From an uncultured Bacilli bacterium (lineage in GTDB: Bacteria; Bacillota_I; Bacilli_A; RF39; UBA660): a DNA stretch of 5,465 bases. Location: positions 1 to 5,465 of the forward strand of contig CANQDB010000092.1 of the NCBI GenBank assembly GCA_947591175.1, read 5' to 3'. Under the pieces are notes generated by a model. The model saw only the letters and a program-made list of their open reading frames with translations, was not told the origin of the DNA and did no database searches. The stretch's first letter is position 1; every line of letters starts with the position of its first letter. The position numbers and the translations under genes are program-made. Shown one piece after another: positions 1-5,401 of the stretch.

Positions 1-1691
1 TTGACTAATTTTTGTTTTCCATATACAATTCTTTTGATGAGTTTAAATTTGTTGTTGTTACCTTCAACAAATCCAGAATTTATCTCATTAGATATTGCGT
101 TTTTAACGGGTGCAATATCTTTTTTTAATCCATTACAAAATGAATTAATTTTTGAGTTATATTTTTCAATAAACATATCTAACTCAGTAGGATTATTTCC
201 AAACATTATTTTATGAAAATCATAAAATATATTTTGAACATCTTTAACTATAGGATACTTATCTTTAATTAGATTAATATATTTTTCAGTCTCTTTGTTT
301 TTCTTCTCCTCATCTATTATTAAAATGTTTTTTAAGAGTTCTAATCTAGTAATTACTACAACATCATCTGGATAGGTATACTGTTCAAATATTAACTTTG
401 AACAATTATAAGATAAATTGTTATTTTTTATCAAACTGAATATATATCCTTTTAGGGTACCAATAGAACCAAGATATCCTTTTTGAACTACATACTCAAT
501 AATATATTCTAAAGATATTTTATCTAATAGCATTTTATATATTATATTTGTAAAATTATCTAAAACTCTATTTTCTTTTGTGACATTTATAGAGGATACA
601 TTTTCTACCTCTTCGTCTGTCATTTTTATGTATTTCTTTAGTGTATTTCTAGATACATTGAATTCATCCATTATTTTTTTATGACAAGATTCTTCTTTTG
701 CTCGTTTACGTATTTTTTTAATTTTATCTTTTTTATCATCTCTTTTTTTCTGATATTTTTGATAGATATTGGAATTCTTATTAAGTAAATCCTTATTAAA
801 GTAAATTATATTCCCATCCTTGTCTTTTGGTGGAGAGTTATCATAATCCATTTTTTCTAGTTTCGCATTATCAATGTTTGTTTTAATTGGAATTTTTTTA
901 ATATTATTTTTATCTTCAATTTTAGAATTTTTTATAAATATTTTTTCGGGTATTTCTTTATAAAATATATCTTTTAAATATTCTATTAAATTTTGAAACA
1001 AATGAAATCTGTCTGCTACTTGCATACAATTAGGTAAGACTTCGCTTATTACTGTTGCATAAGCACTAGCTCTATCTCTAGCAACAGTTTTAATTTTAGG
1101 GTGTTTTATTAACCAATCCCGTATGCTATTTGAATCTCTTCCTTCTAAAAGTGCAAGTAAATGATGATCATTTAAATCATATATTGCAGTAGCATAAGTT
1201 TGCCCCTTTCTTATTGCAACATCATCAATTTCAACTTCCTCAATATCTGGATTGTCAATGGCTTCAATTTTATGAATAATTCTATCAATTGTATCAGCAC
1301 TCACTTTAACTCCCAAAAAAGACAATATAAGTGAAGTAGCACTGGAACTCATAAAGATTGAAATGGATAAAATAAGTTGAATTAAATTATCCGTCATGAC
1401 TTTATTTTTTCGAGCAAAAGGCAAAGATTCGTTAAATGTTGTTATTTCACATTCTTCATTAAGACACTCATATTCATAAGCATTTACTACTAACCAAGTT
1501 TCTACATTTTGAATAGGGGTATCTTGTATTTTCCTTTTATATGTTGAATGTTTTTTGCTACTTATTTTTTTACATTTTGGACATTTACAATTTTCTGTAT
1601 TAGATTTTATATATATCATGTTTTTATCGTTTATTTTTTTAATATCTTCGATGTAAAAATTTTCTCCATAACTTAATATTTTTTCTATCAC
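1..1691 (-). CDS. ISL3-family transposase, C-terminus cut by the window edge
   Basis: This DDE transposase would move the surrounding insertion sequence. The frame is open for 563 codons from a GTG at 1691 to the left edge; AAGGAG lies 11 bases upstream of the GTG and an in-frame stop lies just before that site. An N-terminal zinc ribbon starts CKCPKC (residues 35-40), is followed by KKHSTYKRKIQDTPI, and gets its second cysteine pair from YECLNEEC. The likely catalytic residues are D156 or D157 (EIDDVAIRKG), D227 (ADRFHLFQNL) and E543 (SGFVEGNNNKFK, the ISL3 signature near the C-terminus). A helix-turn-helix-like stretch, HKKIMDEFNVSRNTLKKY, lies near residue 345. Only a few tens of residues are probably missing. 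It is longer than the shorter family members (roughly 430 residues) because of the segment between D227 and E543. I found no internal stop or frameshift, so it may be functional. Confidence 0.92.
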   Translation of the reverse strand, partial: MIEKILSYGENFYIEDIKKINDKNMIYIKSNTENCKCPKCKKISSKKHSTYKRKIQDTPIQNVETWLVVNAYEYECLNEECEITTFNESLPFARKNKVMTDNLIQLILSISIFMSSSATSLILSFLGVKVSADTIDRIIHKIEAIDNPDIEEVEIDDVAIRKGQTYATAIYDLNDHHLLALLEGRDSNSIRDWLIKHPKIKTVARDRASAYATVISEVLPNCMQVADRFHLFQNLIEYLKDIFYKEIPEKIFIKNSKIEDKNNIKKIPIKTNIDNAKLEKMDYDNSPPKDKDGNIIYFNKDLLNKNSNIYQKYQKKRDDKKDKIKKIRKRAKEESCHKKIMDEFNVSRNTLKKYIKMTDEEVENVSSINVTKENRVLDNFTNIIYKMLLDKISLEYIIEYVVQKGYLGSIGTLKGYIFSLIKNNNLSYNCSKLIFEQYTYPDDVVVITRLELLKNILIIDEEKKNKETEKYINLIKDKYPIVKDVQNIFYDFHKIMFGNNPTELDMFIEKYNSKINSFCNGLKKDIAPVKNAISNEINSGFVEGNNNKFKLIKRIVYGKQKLV

Positions 1692-1728
1692 ACTAACAAC
1701 TACTCCTTATAGTATAAAGTTTAACATA

Positions 1729-1756
1729 TAAAAAGTAGATTTAAAATCTATCTACT
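1729..1756 (-). terminator. Terminator-like hairpin in the ISL3 leader
   Basis: On the minus strand a 7-bp perfect stem (AGTAGAT with ATCTACT, plus positions 1750-1756 and 1734-1740) encloses a 9-base loop and ends in five T. It sits between the element's outer end and the transposase start and overlaps the stop of the recombinase fragment. Such a site could stop outside transcription from entering the transposase gene, a common safeguard in insertion sequences. The stem is AT-rich, so its strength is uncertain. Confidence 0.5.
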
Positions 1757-2200
1757 AAAAATTACACATATACTTAAACTTGCGGAAGAGCCACTTTTTA
1801 ACCAAATATCAAGAGATTCTTTTTTACCATTTGAATAGTTTGTTTTAATTTTTATTTCACTAGCATTTTTCAAAATAAGTTCTCTTTGCTTTTTAGAATC
1901 AGGTGCTGCATATATTTCTGTAGTAGTTATTGTAGAATGTCCAAGAAAATCTTTTATGTATAAAAGTGGGGTACCATTATTATAAAGATGTGTAGCTTTG
2001 GAATGACGAAAACTATGAGGATGGTAATTTCCTTTAAAATATCTTGGGTATAAAATTTTTAATTTATCTACTAAAGTTTTAATAATAAAATTTATTCCAA
2101 ATCTTGAATATTTAATATGATTTTTAGAATAAAACAAAAATCCATCTCCATAATCAAAATACAACTGTTTAAAATATTTATTTAATAATTTTACTAATTC
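1748..2200 (-). pseudogene. Tyrosine recombinase (phage integrase family), C-terminal fragment
   Basis: Only the C-terminal catalytic half of a tyrosine recombinase remains. Counting from a TTG at 2164, visible catalytic elements are H50-S-F-R53 (HSFRH, the H-x-x-R box), LGH at 74-76 and the nucleophile Y85 in TTTEIYA. The N-terminal DNA-binding domain and first catalytic arginine are absent. The frame stays open upstream of the TTG and reads ELVKLLNKYFKQL, which looks like genuine recombinase sequence up to about 2200, where it runs into the end of the AlbA_2 gene. At the other end, residues after WLKS (from 1792) come from the ISL3 element. The gene is therefore damaged on both sides: 5' part lost at the junction with its neighbour, last codons replaced by an insertion. 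It cannot be an active enzyme. No start codon with a convincing ribosome site is visible. Confidence 0.85.
1778..1792 (-). repeat. Terminal inverted repeat (one end) of the ISL3 element
   Basis: Read on the minus strand from 1792, the sequence begins GGCTCTTCCGCAAGT. The GGCTCTTC start is typical of ISL3-family ends. It falls exactly at a codon boundary of the recombinase fragment: residues up to WLKS look native, and GSSASLSICVIFSR is read out of the insertion sequence. The inner limit is approximate because the partner repeat is outside the window. Confidence 0.7.
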
Positions 2201-2886
2201 GACAACGCTGAAGAAATTATATCATCTTTCCCAAATATTAATAGACAAGCTAAATTAAAGCCTTCTTTACCAGTCTCTAAATTTCTTTCATATAATCCAG
2301 CACTTCTTAACATTTCTTCATTGTTCATTTTTGACCATGGATGATTTGAAGTTCTATTTGAAGCCATTTTTCTAGCTTCATCAATTAAATCTATTCTTAA
2401 ATCATTCATTGTTGCAAATGGATATATTTTATTTTCTATATAAGTACTTCTTTTTCTAATGTACAAATTAGATATTAAAGTAGTATTATTGGTTATATCG
2501 AAATCTCCGTCTTCGTTTCTATCATAAATTTTATTTGCCGTTTTATGAACATCTGAACTTTCGTGAACATAAATATATAATATGTGCTTATCTTCATAAA
2601 TATATTCTTTTATATCAAGATGAACCGTCGGGAATAGTTTTTCAGGATTATTGCATAAATCTACAAATTCTTTTTTCATTGCTTTAGCATAATCTTTATA
2701 TACACCAATTACTTCAGATTCATTATTGACACCTAAAAATATATGTCCACCATTTCTATTTAACATTGAGCAAACAGATTCAAACAAAGAATTAGGTAAA
2801 CTCTTTTTTGCTTCTTTATACTCAATTGTTGTTCCTTCTCCTGCTTCAATAAACTCAATAAGATTATTAGGTAATTTTTCTATCAT
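2194..2886 (-). pseudogene. AlbA_2 (Schlafen-like) domain protein, C-terminally truncated
   Basis: The protein begins with an AlbA_2-type domain (about residues 16-65): EGTTIEYKEAKKSLP, then MLNRNGGHIFLGVNN, the GG-x-I-x-x-GV pattern of this fold. It continues with a segment typical of the longer family members often named ATP-binding or RecG-like proteins: IRKRSTYIENKIYPF, then HPWSKMNNEEMLRSAGLY and LACLLIFGKDDIISSAL. The reading stops after 230 residues, just where relatives continue for a further couple of hundred residues, so it is probably a truncated gene joined to a recombinase fragment. The start at 2886 is chosen because AAAGGAG lies 9 bases upstream on the minus strand; an alternative ATG at 2919 lies upstream of that site and has none of its own. 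Members are often linked to regulation or defence, but no specific role can be given here. Confidence 0.75.
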
Positions 2887-2909
2887 AGTATGTAGCTCCT
2901 TTTTTATTA

Positions 2910-2918
2910 ATTGTACCA
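2910..2918 (-). promoter_or_regulatory. Possible extended -10 promoter for the AlbA_2 gene
   Basis: On the minus strand TGGTACAAT forms a TG-n extended -10 element (TACAAT), 23 bases before the ATG at 2886, with the ribosome site in between. No good TTGACA-like -35 box sits 16-18 bases upstream, so the call rests on the extended -10 alone. Confidence 0.35.
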
Positions 2919-2957
2919 AATTCCTAACACAAAGTCTTTAGTTTTAGAAAAAATTGG

Positions 2958-3164
2958 ATGCATTTTTTTGTAGGTAAAGACGTTTTTGTAAAAAGACGAG
3001 CAATGGGAAGTTATAATAAAATAATAGTACAACAAAGATTAAAACAAGTAAGAATAGGGTGAAGAATTGATGGTGATAATTATTTAATAATTTTAAGATG
3101 TCATCAAGAAAGTGAGCATTGGGTTGAAATAGAAAAAATAGTAATTGATTATTTAAGTCAATAA
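2958..3164 (+). pseudogene. Short coding remnant with an in-frame TGA, family unrecognised
   Basis: The plus-strand frame from ATG 2958 reads MHFFVGKDVFVKRRAMG, passes a second ATG at 3003, meets TGA at 3060-3062 after LKQVRIG, then resumes as RIDGDNYLIILRCHQESEHW and ends at TAA 3162-3164 with DYLSQ. Both sides of the TGA look protein-like. The other genes here use TGG for tryptophan, so this is more likely a nonsense mutation in a decayed gene than a recoded stop. The basic first half and its place in a mobile-element graveyard would fit the tail of a transposase or phage protein, but I do not recognise the family. Its 3' end lies inside the hairpin that closes the oppositely oriented retroelement operon. 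Apart from this remnant and the terminator, I see nothing else between 2919 and 3217. Confidence 0.4.
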
Positions 3165-3174
3165 CTACTATTTT
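3133..3174 (-). terminator. Intrinsic terminator closing the retroelement operon (possibly bidirectional)
   Basis: On the minus strand, 44 bases after the reverse transcriptase stop, AAAATAGTA (3174-3166) pairs perfectly with TACTATTTT (3143-3135). Beyond a 3-base bulge an inner ATTGA/TCAAT stem continues the helix around a 9-base loop. The 3' arm runs into six T (3138-3133). On the plus strand the same stem ends in TTTT, so it could also stop transcription from the remnant on that strand. Confidence 0.75.
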
Positions 3175-3217
3175 ATCCTCCCAAATTTTTTACAATCATG
3201 AAAACAAACCACCTGCA

Positions 3218-4315
3218 TCATGTTATTTTATCCTTACCATACGATAGTTTACAAGACCTAAAAGAATAATTAGGATAATTACCTAGAAAAGTAAATGTCG
3301 AAAATAACTTTCTCTGTAAACAGTAACTATCCGCATGTGAACTATGTCCCAAAAAAGAATTCCAACAAATCAAAACTTGATGAATATCAGAATTCTCTGA
3401 TTCACTCAGACTATTCCAAATTTTAATCTTTTTCTTAATCTTAATAACACTTCTTTTCCTTATTAAACGATGAGTTTCAAAAACTCTATAGCCACAAAAA
3501 TCAATTCCCCTTTTACTGGGGAAATAACAACTTTTAGGGTTTAACTTAAGTTTTAATTCCCAGCATAAAAAGTGTTGTATAGCACTAAATATCCTTTTAG
3601 CTTCTTCTTTAGAAGAAACTAAAAGAACAAAATCATCCATATAACGTAAATAATATTTTATATGTAATTCATGCTTAACAAAGTAATCCAATTTACTTAA
3701 ATATATATTAGCAAAATATTGTGAAGTATAATTTCCGATAGGAATACCTACTTTACCAGCACTATTTTCAAAAATCAATTGATGTGTAAAAGCAAGAAGA
3801 TCCTTATCCTTGATAAACTTTTTTAAAATATCATACAATATATCTAAATCAATCGAATAAAAGAAATGATGAATATCACACTTAATAACATAATATGCAC
3901 CATACTTTCTATTCATAATACGCATATATTTTTGCAAGTTAGTTGATGCTAAATGAATACCCCTATTATCAAGACAAGCATAAGTATCCTTAATAAATCG
4001 TGGCACAATATAAGGTTTAATAAATTCTCCAATATACCACTGTAAAACAATGCGATCTTTATAAGGAAGAGCCAATATCTCTCTTCTCTTTGGTTCATAA
4101 ATTGTAAAATGATAATAAGGGGTTAAATGATAAGTACCATTTTTTATACGCTGAACAAGACTCATTAAATTAGTTTCTAAGTCCAACTCAAAAGTAAGTA
4201 TTTCTTTTGTTAAAGTTTTATGTTTACAAGTTCTCAAATAAGCTTCATAAAAACAAGAGTAATTAAGTTTATCACTTAATTTTACCTTTAGGCTTTTTGG
4301 CACGAAGCAATCCAT
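3218..4315 (-). CDS. Reverse transcriptase of a diversity-generating retroelement
   Basis: This 365-residue enzyme would copy TR RNA into adenine-mutagenised cDNA. Reverse transcriptase motifs appear in order: fingers REILALPYKDRIV (78-90); motif A VIKCDIHHFF with catalytic D147; motif B GIPIGNYTSQYFANIYL (190-206); motif C YMDD (225-228); and LKLNP plus GIDFCGY (270-276). The IGxxxSQ form of motif B separates DGR enzymes from retroviral and most group II intron enzymes. The C-terminal thumb has WNSFLGHSSHADSYCLQRKL, usual in DGR enzymes. No maturase, endonuclease or extra domain is present. The ATG at 4315 abuts AGGAGG with no spacer, which is unusual; a GTG at 4303 (residue 5) sits 12 bases from that site and may be the real start. 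The gene overlaps avd by 28 bases, implying coupled translation. All catalytic aspartates are present, so it looks functional. Confidence 0.95.
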   Translation of the reverse strand: MDCFVPKSLKVKLSDKLNYSCFYEAYLRTCKHKTLTKEILTFELDLETNLMSLVQRIKNGTYHLTPYYHFTIYEPKRREILALPYKDRIVLQWYIGEFIKPYIVPRFIKDTYACLDNRGIHLASTNLQKYMRIMNRKYGAYYVIKCDIHHFFYSIDLDILYDILKKFIKDKDLLAFTHQLIFENSAGKVGIPIGNYTSQYFANIYLSKLDYFVKHELHIKYYLRYMDDFVLLVSSKEEAKRIFSAIQHFLCWELKLKLNPKSCYFPSKRGIDFCGYRVFETHRLIRKRSVIKIKKKIKIWNSLSESENSDIHQVLICWNSFLGHSSHADSYCLQRKLFSTFTFLGNYPNYSFRSCKLSYGKDKIT

Positions 4316-4719
4316 CCTCCTAACAAATTACCAAGATTATAAAGCTTTTTACACCAAGCACTATAATTTTTATTACTAATATACTTTTTTCGATAAGAAA
4401 TACGAGCTAAAGCTTTAATAAATTTTAATTGCACATCCAATTCAAATAAATAATGCAATTTATCTTTTTTTTCATAAAAACGATAAGCAAACAGTATATC
4501 TTTTAAGCCATCGTAAATAGCCTCACGAACATCAGCACTAAGACCATAACGTTCACTTTTAGGATATTTAAGTAATAAAGTAGTTGTATAAATGATCATT
4601 TCTATATATTGCCTATAGATAAGTAGTCCTTCTACCCCTTCATTTTTCTTGAGCACTTCTAAAATATCTTCTTCGCCTTTCTTGATGTCTACTAACGTAA
4701 CTTTATCATTATTACTCAT
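4288..4719 (-). CDS. avd: Accessory variability determinant (Avd-like) protein of the retroelement
   Basis: Avd is a small, positively charged four-helix-bundle protein. In the Bordetella phage system it forms a pentamer that binds the reverse transcriptase and TR RNA and is needed for mutagenic cDNA synthesis. This 143-residue protein carries recognisable family signatures: KYPKSERYGLSADVREAIYD (51-70), FELDVQLKFIKALARISY (92-109), KKYISNKNYSAW (111-122) and the C-terminal LGNLLGGWI (129-137). The first 25 or so residues form an acidic, lysine-rich extension before the first helix. The ATG at 4719 overlaps the preceding stop (8-base overlap, ATGAGTAA) and is preceded by GGAGAGG about 7 bases upstream, inside the MutS-like gene. 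Its 3' end overlaps the reverse transcriptase start. The fold is shared with the 23S rRNA intervening-sequence protein family, but the gene neighbourhood decides for Avd. Confidence 0.93.
   Translation of the reverse strand: MSNNDKVTLVDIKKGEEDILEVLKKNEGVEGLLIYRQYIEMIIYTTTLLLKYPKSERYGLSADVREAIYDGLKDILFAYRFYEKKDKLHYLFELDVQLKFIKALARISYRKKYISNKNYSAWCKKLYNLGNLLGGWIASCQKA
4316..4321 (-). promoter_or_regulatory. Ribosome binding site touching the reverse transcriptase start
   Basis: AGGAGG on the minus strand ends directly at the ATG at 4315, inside the 3' end of avd. With zero spacing that ATG would initiate poorly. The in-frame GTG at 4303 is 12 bases away, rather far. Either start gives the same motifs. 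Weak initiation combined with overlap would keep enzyme levels low and tied to avd translation (inference). Confidence 0.5.
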
Positions 4720-5098
4720 GATTACACCTCTCCTTTAATTCAACTAATATTTGAAAAGCATCCATTGGACTTATTTTATAAATATCTAGTTGTGATAAAT
4801 ATTTTTGAACATCATCGGAAGAATCACAATTAGTGGATTTCAAATGATGTTCTTGATTAATAATCTTATAATTGATTTTTTTATTATTTAATATCTCTTG
4901 ATATTTTGAAAGTGCATTTTTAGGAAATCCACACTTCATAATATCTTTGGTAAAAGATAATTCTTTCAAAGAGAGAATAGAGGACATAATGTGAGAATCT
5001 TCATCGAGAAACAAGTAAAAAGCCCCACATTCAAATAGATAATAACAATCTTTATTTTCTTTTTTTAAATCCAAATACTTTTCGTATATATAACTCAT
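4712..5098 (-). CDS. Stand-alone protein resembling the MutS mismatch-recognition domain (domain I)
   Basis: This 128-residue first gene of the operon resembles the N-terminal domain of MutS without the connector, core, clamp or ATPase domains. YLDLKKENKDCYYLFECGAF (8-27) aligns with the MutS start (tyrosine-leucine, then a GDFYELF-type motif), and CGFPKNALSKYQEIL (56-70) aligns with the MutS A-G-v-P-y-h-a stretch before KGYKVAIVEQ-like sequence, here KKINYKIINQE. The C-terminal SPMDAFQILVELKE (110-123) recalls the 'TPleAL..L.eLK' helix that ends full-length MutS. In MutS the Phe-x-Glu motif stacks on a mismatch; here Phe27 is kept but the glutamate position is Leu29. AAGG lies 9 bases before the ATG at 5098. 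The place in a DGR operon suggests a role with the error-rich cDNA or its heteroduplex, perhaps protecting it from repair. That function is inference; the homology is by eye. Confidence 0.75.
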   Translation of the reverse strand: MSYIYEKYLDLKKENKDCYYLFECGAFYLFLDEDSHIMSSILSLKELSFTKDIMKCGFPKNALSKYQEILNNKKINYKIINQEHHLKSTNCDSSDDVQKYLSQLDIYKISPMDAFQILVELKERCNHE

Positions 5099-5112
5099 AT
5101 CATATAACCTTC

Positions 5113-5156
5113 AAAAATAAAAAGCAGTGAAAAAAATGTGAAATGCACTGCTTTTT
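5113..5156 (-). terminator. Intrinsic terminator between the template RNA and the protein genes
   Basis: On the minus strand a perfect 11-bp stem, AAAAAGCAGTG (5156-5146) with CACTGCTTTTT (5129-5119), encloses a 16-base loop and is followed by A and five more T (5117-5113). It ends 14 bases before the start of the MutS-like gene. Transcription from the TR side should therefore largely stop here, releasing a template RNA, with read-through needed to express the genes unless a promoter I cannot see lies closer. Confidence 0.8.
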
Positions 5157-5220
5157 CGATAGATAGTCTCCTAATATTCAGTTTGACTTACTAACTAGAA
5201 AACTATATTTTATGTTTTTA

Positions 5221-5241
5221 TTCATCTTATATTAAGATGAA
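5221..5241. repeat. Perfect 9-bp inverted repeat in the TR spacer
   Basis: TTCATCTTA and TAAGATGAA are separated by 3 bases. No T-run follows on either strand, so it is not a terminator; it most likely forms a hairpin in the spacer RNA downstream of TR. Confidence 0.6.
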
Positions 5242-5324
5242 AAGGAATTTATCTTCGATGGTAAACCTTTGTGAAATATCCGTAAATATAAACATGAAAG
5301 GAATGCTATTCGCATTTTATACCA

Positions 5325-5394
5325 TAGTCTAGGAACGAGCACCAGGCGGAACGAGTTGTTGTTGTTCGCGTTGCCGTTATTGTTGTTGGACCTT
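5325..5394 (-). other. DGR template repeat (TR)
   Basis: Read on the minus strand, this block would encode SNNNNGNANNNNSFRLVLV, with nine asparagine codons (eight AAC, one AAT). Runs of AAY codons are the hallmark of a TR: random replacement of the first two adenines gives many residues without a stop codon. The non-adenine 3' part (CGCCTGGTGCTCGTTCC, 5348-5332) is GC-rich and would match the invariant end of VR where homing initiates. The N-run followed by FRLVL resembles the end of C-type-lectin/formylglycine-enzyme-like DGR targets. By hand count about half of its bases are G or C, against a very AT-rich surrounding. Strand and position fit the downstream reverse transcriptase operon. Boundaries are approximate because no VR is present to align. 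Confidence 0.85.
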
Positions 5395-5401
5395 ATATAA
5401 T

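Larger units (their letters stand above)
1..1792 (-). mobile_element. ISL3-family insertion sequence, partial (far end lies beyond the left edge)
   Basis: The element consists of a long minus-strand transposase gene, a leader of about 100 bases holding a terminator-like hairpin, and an outer end at 1792. On the minus strand this end starts GGCTCTTCCGC, which matches the GGCTCTTC-type terminal repeats I know from ISL3-family elements. The end falls inside the last codons of a tyrosine recombinase gene, which fits an insertion. The opposite terminal repeat and the matching target duplication lie left of base 1 and cannot be seen. ISL3 elements usually make 8-bp target duplications, so TAAAAAGT (minus strand; plus positions 1793-1800) is the expected duplicated sequence. 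The family is firm from the protein; the exact boundary is inferred from the repeat and the reading-frame break. Confidence 0.85.
5113..5394 (-). ncRNA. Putative DGR template-spacer RNA (TR plus structured 3' spacer)
   Basis: No convincing coding frame occupies the 348 bases between the MutS-like start and the divergent gene. In minus-strand order this stretch holds the TR, a short hairpin (AATGC/GCATT, plus positions 5312-5316 and 5302-5306), a perfect 9-bp hairpin (5221-5241) and the terminator. In the Bordetella phage DGR, a structured spacer downstream of TR is required for self-primed cDNA synthesis by the reverse transcriptase-Avd complex; this spacer has the same position relative to TR. 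The 5' end is undefined: no clear -35/-10 pair reading into the TR was found, so the upstream limit is set at the TR. Confidence 0.55.

Noticed and set aside
1..216. Open plus-strand reading frame at the left edge
   Set aside because: It lies antisense to the conserved C-terminal region of the ISL3 transposase (EGNNNKFK), has no start signal and has hydrophobic, low-complexity content: a shadow frame.
2726..2941. Open plus-strand frame of 71 codons
   Set aside because: It is antisense to the conserved AlbA_2 domain and has no recognisable features or ribosome site.
3060..3062. Recoded stop (TGA read as Trp)
   Set aside because: Only one such codon occurs, the other genes use TGG for Trp, and the surroundings are decayed mobile DNA.
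3170..3221. Tiny minus-strand ORF of about 17 codons after the reverse transcriptase (MMQVVCFHDC...)
   Set aside because: It has no ribosome site, is too short to judge, and overlaps the reverse transcriptase stop; likely chance.
3218..4315. Retron or group II intron reverse transcriptase
   Set aside because: Motif B is IGNYTSQ rather than the intron type, there is no maturase or endonuclease domain, no intron ribozyme or msr/msd-like inverted repeat is visible, and avd and a TR are adjacent.
4288..4719. 23S rRNA intervening-sequence four-helix protein
   Set aside because: It shares the fold, but no rRNA is nearby and the gene overlaps a DGR reverse transcriptase; Avd is the fitting assignment.
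5355..5390. Simple TTG-trinucleotide microsatellite
   Set aside because: On the opposite strand these are AAC/AAT codons embedded in an open frame followed by FRLVLV, next to a DGR reverse transcriptase. The template repeat explains them better.
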